This document shows, one piece after another, positions 57,344-64,000 of a DNA stretch of 64,000 nt (within the stretch, counting starts at the first letter, position 1; the number at the start of each line of letters is the position of its first letter). Source of the DNA: Streptomyces klenkii (lineage in GTDB: Bacteria; Actinomycetota; Actinomycetes; Streptomycetales; Streptomycetaceae); contig NZ_RBAM01000015.1 in assembly GCF_003626645.1 (NCBI RefSeq), positions 53,327 through 117,326 on the forward strand, read 5' to 3'. The notes under the pieces are model-generated. The model worked only from the letters and a program-made list of their open reading frames with translations, made no database searches and was not told the DNA's origin. Both the position numbers and the translations under genes were made by a program.

Positions 57344-58447
57344 TCAGCCGAGCTGCCACTTCTGCTTCTTGGCACCGTTGCAGGTCTGCAACTGGAGCCG
57401 CAGCCCCTTGGAGCCGTCCGCGGCTTCGATGCACTTGCCGGACTTGGGGTTCACCAGGGACCCGTCCTTCTGGACCGTGAAGGCCTGGGTGGGCTTGCCG
57501 TTGCAGCCGGCGATCTGGATCGCGGCGCCGTCAGCCGTCGAACCCCGCTGCGTGTCCATGCAGAGCCGGTCGTCGTAGAGCGACCACACCTTGCCGTCCG
57601 ACCGGAACTCAAAGCGCTGGCGCCGGTCCCCGGAGCAGTCGCCGAGCTCCAGCGGAGCGCCCTCCTTCGACTTGCCGCCGACGATGTCCACGCACCGCTT
57701 CGCGGCGAAGCTCATGACCGGCCCCTTGATCTTGCCGTCGTCGAGCTTCGGGGGACGCGGGATCTCCGGCTTGGCCGGCCCGGCAACGCCCTTCTTCGCG
57801 GGCTCCTGCGGCTGCGGCTTGCTCCCGCCGGCGTCGGAGATCGAGTCGGCGGGGGCCTCGTGCGCGGAGCCGCCGGAACCCCCGGAAGCGGAACCTGAAC
57901 TACCGGATCCGGAAGACCCCGAGGACCCGGAAGAGCCGGAGGACCCACCGGAGCCCGAAGCCGAGCCACCCCCGGAACCCCCGGAGCTCCCGGAGCCCGA
58001 CGCGGAGCCGGAACCCGTCCCCGAACCGGAAGGCTGCCCCGATCCACCCTTACCGCCGGTCGCACCCCCGCTGCCGCCACTGCCACCGCTGCCGCCGCTC
58101 CCGGAGCCCGACGGCTGCGCCGACCCGGTGCCCTTGCCCGCGTCCTTCGGACGGCCGGACGCCGAGGCACCACTGCCGCCGGGCTTCCCCGGCTCCCCGG
58201 CGGCCACGACCTTCTTCGTGTCGTCCGAAGTGAACTGAAGCTGGTTCACCAGCGGGACGGCGCCCACCGCGAGGCCCGTCACCGCCGCGGCGGAAGCGAG
58301 GGCGGTCCACACCCTCCTGCCCGGCAGCAGCCCTCGCCGGGAAACGGACGGACGTCTCGCGAAGACCGCGGAAAAGCCGTCCCGAAGGCCCGTGTCCTCG
58401 GGGGCCCCTGACGGCCCGGTCGGTCGGTTCGTGCTCTCGGGTGACAC
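57344..58447 (-). CDS. Membrane-anchored ricin B-type lectin
   Basis: A 367-residue protein. A cytosolic N-terminus of ~45 residues precedes one hydrophobic helix (VWTALASAAAVTGLAVGAVP), then ~120 residues of Gly/Ser low complexity, a Pro/Lys linker, and a C-terminal beta-trefoil R-type lectin domain (~240-367) with the QxF/QxW-type repeats RRQRFEF, TQAFTV and KQKWQLG and paired cysteines. It should expose a carbohydrate-binding domain outside the cell. GTG 58447 is chosen because GGGAGA is four bases upstream; further in-frame upstream sequence is not protein-like. It is convergent with the type VII operon. Confidence 0.85.
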   Translation of the reverse strand: MSPESTNRPTGPSGAPEDTGLRDGFSAVFARRPSVSRRGLLPGRRVWTALASAAAVTGLAVGAVPLVNQLQFTSDDTKKVVAAGEPGKPGGSGASASGRPKDAGKGTGSAQPSGSGSGGSGGSGGSGGATGGKGGSGQPSGSGTGSGSASGSGSSGGSGGGSASGSGGSSGSSGSSGSSGSGSSGSASGGSGGSAHEAPADSISDAGGSKPQPQEPAKKGVAGPAKPEIPRPPKLDDGKIKGPVMSFAAKRCVDIVGGKSKEGAPLELGDCSGDRRQRFEFRSDGKVWSLYDDRLCMDTQRGSTADGAAIQIAGCNGKPTQAFTVQKDGSLVNPKSGKCIEAADGSKGLRLQLQTCNGAKKQKWQLG

Positions 58448-58622
58448 ATCATCTCCCGTATGGGTGCGAAGCAGTGGTGGCAGGGCGGCCGAAGCCCCGA
58501 CCACGCGGTACTGCACCCCGGGCCGTGCATCGTCCACTCCATAGGAGGAGATTTCACACCGACAGGATCCCTTTCCCGACAACCAGTTCGACAGAAGTGA
58601 CACCTGGTGCCGGATGCCGGAG

Positions 58623-60107
58623 TCACCGATAGGTCTTCGACGGGCTCGCCTTCCACGCTCGGTCGAGGGAATCGTCCCAAGTGCCGTCCCGGTCGAAGCT
58701 GGCGGCCCGGCAGCCACGGGACATGGGCGCCGCGGCGATATGCCGCCAGGGAGCGTCCCCGATCCGGGCTATGGCGTGGCCGCAGTGCCGGCAGGCCGTT
58801 TGCCTCATCAACTCATCAGCCAGCCGGTCGAACTGTGCGGTGCGGTCCGCCACCTCTTCTCTGACGCCCCGCAGCACATCCTCCGCACTGGAAACCCCCG
58901 TCGAACCGATGATGTCGCGCACGAGTGCCGCCGCCTCGATCGCAATGTCGGCCCGCCGTGCGGCATCGGCCAGGCTCCGCGCACCACCGCTGCCAGGCGA
59001 CTTGCGCATCGTCCGTTCCGCCAGTTCGACCGGCGGTCGGCTCGACACCTCCGGCCGGTCATCGTCGGCCTCGCGCTCGGTAGCCCCGTCTCTCAGGCGT
59101 CTGCGGGCCACTTCGAAGGCCCATGCCTCGGTGGATGCCTTCTTGGCGACGTTGAAGTGCGTGCTGGTCGCCGACTCCATCACCGTATGGAACTCTTCCA
59201 TCAGCGCTCCCCAGTGGTTGCCGCCGGCGAAGTCCTCCGGGCACCAGCCGTAGTGACGCACGAGTTCGTCACGGACCCGGTCGAAATGGCGCACGCTCTT
59301 CCGCACCGGTCCGGACGTCTCGATGCGGAGGCCGACGCGCTCCGCCCTCGCCAGCGTCTCGGGCTCCACGCCCTCCCACTTCATGTGACCGTCGCGTTCA
59401 CAGGCGTAGTCGACCCAGGACCAGAACGCCTCGGCGTCCGCGACGTCGGGCGCCTCACGGTGGTGGCGCGGACAGAGGAGGGCGAAGTTGCGCACGTCGT
59501 TGGAACCGCCGAGCGACTCCGGGACCACGTGGGCCCTCTCCACCGGTGCCTGCCAGCAGATCAGGCAGATCGGCTCATCGAGACCGAGGTAGTCGGCGAT
59601 GGCCCGGACCGGGGGTCTGGACTTGCGCCGGTCGGGCTGGCTGTCCCGGCCGCGTACAGGCAGCTCGCGGTGGTCGTAGGCGTGTGCGCGGTCGGGGTCT
59701 CCTATGTTCAGGACGTCGGGGATGTCCTCACGTTGCGGCTCGGGGTTCTTCGCCTGGTAGAGCGGTGTGCTGATCTCCGTGAGATACGGGCCGAGGAATC
59801 CCAGCAGGAACTCGCGGATGATTTCCAGGGCGTCGGCGTCGTAGCCGCCGGCGGCGTTGCGGTGCCCCTGGATGTCGAGATAGAGGTAGCGCGGGGCGCC
59901 GGGGTTCATCGCCGCGGCCTTCTTGAGGATCGAGAAGAGGCGGGTGGCGCACTTGGCGAAGTCCTCTTCGACCCGCATGTCGTGATACAGCGCGATGCCC
60001 TTCGGCTCAGCATCGACTCCCGGCCCCTCGGGAGGGGCTGCGTTCCGCGCGGCCTCGGGGCGGGCTAAGCGCTGAGGCTTCATCGGTTTCTCCGGGCTGT
60101 CGTTCAT
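58623..60107 (-). CDS. HNH-endonuclease-domain protein
   Basis: A 494-residue protein with three parts. Residues ~35-150 form an alpha/beta domain (YLYLDIQGHRNAAGGYDADALEI) I cannot name. Residues ~175-225 are an HNH nuclease: CLICWQAP, AHVVPESLGGSNDVRNFALLCPRHH, with zinc-type C-x2-C and C-x2-H pairs and the AHVVP histidine. The C-terminus (~440-480) has a zinc-ribbon half-site TACRHCGHAI. The nuclease may act on foreign DNA or RNA; no methyltransferase or antitoxin partner is adjacent. The ATG has no good ribosome site. It lies between a lectin and a permease gene with no obvious operon. Confidence 0.75.
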   Translation of the reverse strand: MNDSPEKPMKPQRLARPEAARNAAPPEGPGVDAEPKGIALYHDMRVEEDFAKCATRLFSILKKAAAMNPGAPRYLYLDIQGHRNAAGGYDADALEIIREFLLGFLGPYLTEISTPLYQAKNPEPQREDIPDVLNIGDPDRAHAYDHRELPVRGRDSQPDRRKSRPPVRAIADYLGLDEPICLICWQAPVERAHVVPESLGGSNDVRNFALLCPRHHREAPDVADAEAFWSWVDYACERDGHMKWEGVEPETLARAERVGLRIETSGPVRKSVRHFDRVRDELVRHYGWCPEDFAGGNHWGALMEEFHTVMESATSTHFNVAKKASTEAWAFEVARRRLRDGATEREADDDRPEVSSRPPVELAERTMRKSPGSGGARSLADAARRADIAIEAAALVRDIIGSTGVSSAEDVLRGVREEVADRTAQFDRLADELMRQTACRHCGHAIARIGDAPWRHIAAAPMSRGCRAASFDRDGTWDDSLDRAWKASPSKTYR

Positions 60108-60190
60108 GGACGCACAGTAGGCGCCACCTCTGACAGTCGGCCGATGAGCGGAGACCGACGGACGGGCGGCTGTCGCCCTGTCAGCTGCCC

Positions 60191-61351
60191 TTACACCGCG
60201 TCGATCCGCGGAAAGACGGACTCCTCCAGCACGATGCCGATGCCTGCCGCGACCGGGATGGCGATGAACGCACCGATCACCCCCAGCAGCGCGCCGCCGA
60301 TCACGACGGCGACGACCGTGACGATGGGGTGCACGTTGACGGCGTAGGTCATGGCCTTCGGCATGATCAGGTAGTCCTCGGCCAGCCGGAAGCCGATGTA
60401 GAACGCCGCCGTGCCCAGGGCGACCGGGAAGGACACCGCGAGGGCGACCAGGCTGACCACCACGCCGCCGATGGTGGAGCCGACCACCGGCACCATGTCC
60501 ATCAGGGCGACGAACACGCCGAGCGCGGCCGCGTACGGCACGCCCAGCCCCACGCACCACAGGAACGTGGCCAGGCCCGCGATGGCCGACGTGATCACAT
60601 TGCCCAGCATGTACCGCCCGACCCGCAGCAGGATCCTTTCGCTGAGGTCGACCACACCGGCCCGCCGGCTGAGCGGAACGAAGCGGTAGGCGAAGCGCTT
60701 GAGCTGCTCCATGCCCACCATGAGGTAGACGGTCACCACGACCACCAAGGCCGTGCCGGTCACGGCGCTGAGGACGATGTGACCGGCCCCGAGCAGCCCC
60801 CCGATCACCGCCTCCCCGGCGCCCGCGCCGAGCTGCTCGCGGACCCTGGAGACCAGGTGGAAGCGGTCTTCCAGGCGGCCGAGGGTGGAGTGGTGGTCGT
60901 GGAGCTGTTCGAACCACTTCGGCACGGCCTCGGAGAGAGCGGAGATCTCGTCGGAGACCACGGGAACGACGAGCGCCAGGAAGCCGGCCAGCACGCCCAG
61001 CAGACCGATGATCACGACGATCACCGCCCAGGCCCGGCCGAGCCGGCGCCGCGCCAGCCATGCCACCACCGGCTCCAGGCTGATCGCCCCGAACAGTGCG
61101 AGCAGCAGGAGGGTGAGAACGCCGCTGATCCGCAGCACGGTCTGCAGCGTCACGTAGGCCAGGGTCAGTCCCAGACCGGCGCTGAAAGCGGTGCCGAACC
61201 ACGACGACGTCGGCCGTACCCGGAAGACGTGCCCGGCCGCATGCGGCTGCCGCGGACCGTCCGCGCCATCGCCGGACGCCGCACCGCCACTCTCGACACC
61301 GTCCCCGGCCAGCGCTTCCGCCTTCCCACCGCTCCACAGCCCGCCGATCAC
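60191..61351 (-). CDS. AI-2E-family transporter
   Basis: A membrane protein of about 386 residues with the eight-helix pattern of the AI-2E/PerM family: a first helix pair (LLLLALFGAISLEPVVAWL, AWAVIVVIIGLLGVLAGFLA), a soluble segment with LVSRVREQLGAG, and the family-typical C-terminal block GVPYAAALGVFVALMDMVPVVGSTIGG. Members export signalling compounds or move ions; the substrate is unknown here. GTG 61351 is the start I prefer, as further upstream the frame runs through an A/T-rich promoter-like stretch (TATATA near 61375) and a basic sequence unlike the family. Confidence 0.85.
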   Translation of the reverse strand: MIGGLWSGGKAEALAGDGVESGGAASGDGADGPRQPHAAGHVFRVRPTSSWFGTAFSAGLGLTLAYVTLQTVLRISGVLTLLLLALFGAISLEPVVAWLARRRLGRAWAVIVVIIGLLGVLAGFLALVVPVVSDEISALSEAVPKWFEQLHDHHSTLGRLEDRFHLVSRVREQLGAGAGEAVIGGLLGAGHIVLSAVTGTALVVVVTVYLMVGMEQLKRFAYRFVPLSRRAGVVDLSERILLRVGRYMLGNVITSAIAGLATFLWCVGLGVPYAAALGVFVALMDMVPVVGSTIGGVVVSLVALAVSFPVALGTAAFYIGFRLAEDYLIMPKAMTYAVNVHPIVTVVAVVIGGALLGVIGAFIAIPVAAGIGIVLEESVFPRIDAV

Positions 61352-61480
61352 CGGCCCCGCAATAGCGTGGCATATATACACAGACCGGCCTTTAAACGGC
61401 ACGCATAGGCTCCCGGCCCCGTGGGCCACGCGGGTGGGTGGTGGTCACGGGGAGCGCCACCAGACCCGGAAAATCAGAAA

Positions 61481-61502
61481 AACCCCAGCTGAGCTGGGGT
61501 TT
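61481..61502 (-). terminator. Intrinsic terminator behind tRNA-like sequence
   Basis: On the minus strand CCCCAGCTCAGCTGGGG is followed by TTTTTC. It lies directly after the CCA end of the tRNA-like sequence, as a tRNA terminator would. Confidence 0.75.
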
Positions 61503-61506
61503 CTAC

Positions 61507-61567
61507 TGGTGTCCGAGGGGGGACTTGGACTCTCACCTCGGGCACCAGCACATCAGGCCTTTGACCT
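61507..61567 (-). other. tRNA 3'-end-like sequence, putative attachment site
   Basis: On the minus strand the sequence ends AAGTCCCCCCTCGGACACCA, the exact form of a tRNA T-arm 3' strand, acceptor strand TCGGAC, discriminator A and CCA. The preceding ~35 bases (GTGCTGGTGCCCGAG...) look like a degenerate class II (leucine-type) variable-arm region, but no D-arm or 5' acceptor strand follows, so it is not a whole tRNA gene. Such 3' fragments are left by integrases that use tRNA genes. By orientation the intact tRNA would be beyond the right end of the window. Confidence 0.55.
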
Positions 61568-61739
61568 GCATAAACAGCAGGATTGAGGGGGGTAGCCGCC
61601 CACCCTTGATACCCGGCCTATACCGGGGGTTTCGGGGCGTTCCTGGGCGCTGTTGGTCACGCGTTGGTCATGTGACCAACCAGCATCCGACCAGGCCAGG
61701 GCGGTCAGTAGGTGCCACTGCGATACCAGGCAACCTTGA

Positions 61740-62504
61740 TCATTCGCCGCTCGGTGCGACGGACCGCCCACGCTCCCAAAGCTCCTCGACATGCTCGGTG
61801 AAGCGGTCGAAGAGGCCGCCTTCCTGGAGCTTGCGCAGGTGCAGCATCGGCGAGTCGTGCCCGACCAGCCGGGCGAGGTGCGGCGTGACGAGGGCCTGGT
61901 CGTCGAACCGGAAGACCGACAGGCCGACGTGGTTCGTGGCGTCGTCCTCGGATGAGAAGCGCACTTCCAGGCCGGGAAGGTCGGGCAGCTTGGCCAGCTC
62001 GTCCAGGCTGATGCGGATGCGCGTGGACACCTTGAAGGCCACGTCCTCGATGCCTTCGCGCTGCTGTGTCACCCGGCCGTCAGGATCACCGAGCAGGAAC
62101 CGTACGCGGCATCCCGCCTCGGCCTTCGCCCGTAGCGTGGCGTGGAACGCGGGCTGTTCGATCCAGAAGAAGTAGTTCGTGTAACCGGCGAGGACGATGT
62201 CCTGCGTGCTGTCGCCGATGAGCTGCCGCCATACAGAAGACGGGCACGCCGAACGGTATGGATAGGCCGAGATGATCTCTCGGTCCGGGCCGGTCTTCAT
62301 GACTGCCCCTACTGCCTTGGGCCACAACACCGCTTCATCAACTCCCAACACACCTGACGCGTCCACGCGATTTCGCGCGTGCGGGATCAGCTCCTCATCT
62401 GCGATCCATCGTTCCACCGTCTTGGTCGTCACACCTACGCGGGTCGCCAGTTGACGGGCTGACAGGTTCTTGTCGGCCATAGCGTTGCGAAGGGATAAAT
62501 TCAA
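61740..62504 (-). CDS. HTH domain fused to PLD-like domain
   Basis: About 254 residues. The N-terminus is a helix-turn-helix of the XRE or MerR-like type (SARQLATRVGVTTKTVERWIAD). The rest (~80-254) resembles the phospholipase-D-like fold (DIVLAGYTNYFFWIEQP, AEAGCRVRFLLGDPDG, VRFSSEDDATNHVGLSVFRFDD) but lacks a clear HxKxxxxD motif, so it may bind a ligand and not cleave. TTG 62504 is preferred since GAGGGAG lies five bases upstream; ATG 62480 is possible. With the TTG start the third codon is TTA, a bldA target. Homologues occur widely in Streptomyces next to small regulatory genes, often in mobile regions. Confidence 0.7.
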   Translation of the reverse strand: MNLSLRNAMADKNLSARQLATRVGVTTKTVERWIADEELIPHARNRVDASGVLGVDEAVLWPKAVGAVMKTGPDREIISAYPYRSACPSSVWRQLIGDSTQDIVLAGYTNYFFWIEQPAFHATLRAKAEAGCRVRFLLGDPDGRVTQQREGIEDVAFKVSTRIRISLDELAKLPDLPGLEVRFSSEDDATNHVGLSVFRFDDQALVTPHLARLVGHDSPMLHLRKLQEGGLFDRFTEHVEELWERGRSVAPSGE

Positions 62505-62611
62505 GGATTCTCCCTCGGTCGTTTGGGCGTTCTTGACGCTATCGGCCGGAAGGCCGCTACGTCTGCCGAACGTCGGTGGAAACGTCCACGAGGGCGGTCG
62601 ATGCTCCGAGC

Positions 62612-62926
62612 ATGGAGACGGCCGAAGAGACAAGCGCGAAGGTCAGTAAGAGGGCTGCCCGCACGCACGGGCAGGGACCCGAGGAAGAGCGCACCCCGCC
62701 TCGTGCCGTGATCAGGCACGCTGACTGGACCGTCCAGCCCGACCACGAGCCGGACGCCAAACCGCACACCTACGCCCAGGAGTGCGACCTGTGCGGCGAG
62801 GGCTCCACCCGGAGCACCGACCAGGAGGTCGGAACGCTCTGGATCTTGGAGCACGTCAGGACCAACCCGTCGCACCACTCCTACACGCAGATCGTCAAGC
62901 GCACGTTCCGCACGTGGATGAGGTAG
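62612..62926 (+). CDS. Small Cys-containing Streptomyces protein (DUF7848-like)
   Basis: About 104 residues. The C-terminal part follows a pattern I know from many Streptomyces proteins: VIRHADWTVQPD..., YAQECDLCGEGS, then LEHVRTNPSHHSYTQIVKRTFR. The C-x2-C pair and two histidines may bind zinc. No function is established. These proteins tend to sit beside HTH regulators. It is divergent from the HTH/PLD-like gene, with a 107-bp spacer. The start is uncertain; GTG 62576 is the other choice. Confidence 0.6.
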   Translation: METAEETSAKVSKRAARTHGQGPEEERTPPRAVIRHADWTVQPDHEPDAKPHTYAQECDLCGEGSTRSTDQEVGTLWILEHVRTNPSHHSYTQIVKRTFRTWMR

Positions 62927-62928
62927 CC

Positions 62929-63048
62929 GTGATCCGACGCTTCATCTTCCGATGGGCAGGACCGTTCTACGCAGCGACGATCATTGCCGCAGTCCGCAGC
63001 CGCGTGCGGGGCCAGCCGGGAGCGGGCCGCAATCCTCTATCCGGGTGA
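62929..63048 (+). CDS. Possible small basic membrane peptide
   Basis: A GTG start two bases after the previous stop gives 39 residues, with FIFRWAGPFYAATIIAAV as a hydrophobic segment followed by a basic tail. No clear ribosome site except coupling to the previous gene. It resembles no family I can name and may not be real. Confidence 0.3.
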   Translation: MIRRFIFRWAGPFYAATIIAAVRSRVRGQPGAGRNPLSG

Positions 63049-63127
63049 AGGTGCCACGACGCCTCATCACGCACTGTCAGGATGCCGCCACGGACCAGAG
63101 CGGTTCCGTGAGACCGAAGGAGCGCAC

Positions 63128-63877
63128 ATGGACATCTCCAGCGTCGCGCAAGCGCTGATCCTGGCGGGCGGCCAGGCCACCCGCATGCGGCCTTACACCG
63201 ACGACGCACCCAAAGCCATGGTCCCCGTGGCCGGCGCACCGATCATCGGCTATCAGCTCTTGTGGCTTGCCAAGCACGGCGTGAAGACCGTCGTCATCTC
63301 CGGCGGCTACAAGGCGGAAATGATCAGCGACTACGTCGGCAACGGCTCACGGTTCGGCATCTCGGCCGTATACGCGATCGAAGACGAACCGCTTGGCCGT
63401 GGTGGCGGCCTCAAGTACGCAGCACAGCAGCTGCCGGACCTGGACGCCTCGTTCTTCGTCCTGAACGGTGACGTCATCAGCTCGTTCTCCCTCGCGGACC
63501 TGGCCGAGTACCACGAGCGGCATGACGCCGCCGTAACCGTCGCCCTGTCGCCCTACCGCTCCAACTGGGGCGTGGCCGACATCGACGACCAGGACCACAT
63601 CAAGGGCTTCGTCCAGTCCCCTGAACTGCCGTACTGGATCAACGCCGGGATCTACGCGTTCAACCCGGACGTGATCGAACTTCTCCCGGACAAGGGAGAC
63701 CACGAGGACAGCACTTTCCCACGGCTCGCTCAGGACGGCCGGCTGATGGGCTACCGGCTCTCCGGCTACTGGCGGGGGATCGACACGGTCAAGGACGTCG
63801 TGGAGGCGTCCAAGGAGGTCCGCAGCGCCGGAAGCACTCTCGCACCCGAGTTTTGCACCACCGACATCGACACCTAA
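63128..63877 (+). CDS. Sugar-phosphate nucleotidyltransferase
   Basis: A 249-residue NTP-transferase of the GlmU/mannose-1-phosphate guanylyltransferase type. The nucleotide-binding signature ALILAGGQATRMRPYTDDAPKAMVPVAG is at the N-terminus (shown across a Gly-rich loop and catalytic Arg/Lys), with the metal-binding FFVLNGDVIS and sugar-site WINAGIYAFN later. It makes an NDP-sugar from a sugar 1-phosphate; which base and sugar is not clear. It lacks a left-handed beta-helix domain. GAAGGA six bases before the ATG fixes the start. Possibly cargo of the integrated element. Confidence 0.88.
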   Translation: MDISSVAQALILAGGQATRMRPYTDDAPKAMVPVAGAPIIGYQLLWLAKHGVKTVVISGGYKAEMISDYVGNGSRFGISAVYAIEDEPLGRGGGLKYAAQQLPDLDASFFVLNGDVISSFSLADLAEYHERHDAAVTVALSPYRSNWGVADIDDQDHIKGFVQSPELPYWINAGIYAFNPDVIELLPDKGDHEDSTFPRLAQDGRLMGYRLSGYWRGIDTVKDVVEASKEVRSAGSTLAPEFCTTDIDT

Positions 63878-63921
63878 AGATCTTCTCGTAACCGTGTTGG
63901 TTGGTCTGCGTTGGTCTGGTC

Positions 63922-64000
63922 GTGCAGGTGGTCTCCGCTCAGCGTCGTGAGTTCGTCGAGGTGTTCACCGGGCTTCGCCCACGGCAGTTCCAGCGGCTGG
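63922..64000 (+). CDS. IS5-like transposase, N-terminal fragment
   Basis: The GTG at 63922 opens a frame that runs off the window: VQVVSAQRREFVEVFTGLRPRQFQRL. The FTGL-x-x-x-x-F-x-x-L pattern at this distance from the start is characteristic of IS5-family DDE transposases of Streptomyces. Only 26 codons are visible, so completeness and inverted repeats cannot be checked. Confidence 0.5.
   Translation, partial: MQVVSAQRREFVEVFTGLRPRQFQRL

Noticed and set aside
57840..58110. Short Gly/Ser-coding repeats as a possible CRISPR or satellite
   Set aside because: They are imperfect codon repeats within the lectin linker; there are no spacers or conserved palindromic repeats. I found no CRISPR array in the window.
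61507..61590. An intact tRNA-Leu gene on the minus strand
   Set aside because: The 3' 20 bases fit, but the T-arm 5' strand does not pair, and no anticodon arm, D-arm or 5' acceptor strand can be built.

Overview
The window reads as the chromosome of a Streptomyces or a close relative. It has very high GC, GTG and TTG starts, dense ATGA/GTGA overlaps between genes, a SARP activator, WXG100-family genes, and almost no TTA codons. About 30 kb of it is a complete-looking prodiginine (red tripyrrole) cluster. The order and domain content match the S. coelicolor red cluster as I know it: redD-X-W-Y on the plus strand; redZ and redT-U-V on the minus strand; redR-Q (minus) divergent from redP-O-N-M-L-K-J-I-H-G (plus).

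Region 1 (1-5.8 kb) holds the 5' tip of an inorganic pyrophosphatase gene, a DMT-family transporter, and an MMPL exporter coupled to a NarL-type two-component system. A 16-bp perfect palindrome lies upstream of the exporter. Region 2 (6.0-35.7 kb) is the red cluster. RedM/O/W make pyrrolyl-PCP. RedX and RedN extend it and condense it with an amino acid to give the bipyrrole, which RedI methylates. RedP/Q/R supply an acyl chain to RedL, which with RedK makes the 2-alkylpyrrole. RedH joins the two halves and RedG is the Rieske oxidative cyclase. RedD and RedZ regulate, RedU is the phosphopantetheinyl transferase, RedJ is the editing thioesterase, and RedT, RedV and RedY are unassigned. RedT carries protein-kinase-like catalytic residues. 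A symmetric 96-bp divergent promoter between redQ and redP contains six 11-bp units and looks like the SARP operator. Region 3 (35.7-38.1 kb) has three copies of a 17-bp palindrome, a terminator, and an MFS exporter with a leader ORF carrying two terminator-like hairpins.

Region 4 (38.1-57.3 kb) is a compact type VII secretion locus. It has a membrane protein, a ubiquitin/FHA-like EccC/EssC ATPase, two WXG100-like proteins, a 2778-residue effector-like protein with three copies of a Cys-His domain resembling papain-like or CNF-type deamidases, and a beta-helix/AAA+ fusion. No EccB, EccD or mycosin is in the window. Region 5 (57.3-61.4 kb) has a membrane-anchored ricin-type lectin, an HNH protein and an AI-2E-family permease. 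Region 6 (61.5-64 kb) begins with a tRNA 3'-end-like sequence and its terminator, and then has accessory genes (HTH/PLD-like protein, small proteins, a sugar nucleotidyltransferase) and the start of an IS5-like transposase. It looks like the edge of an integrated element running out of the window.
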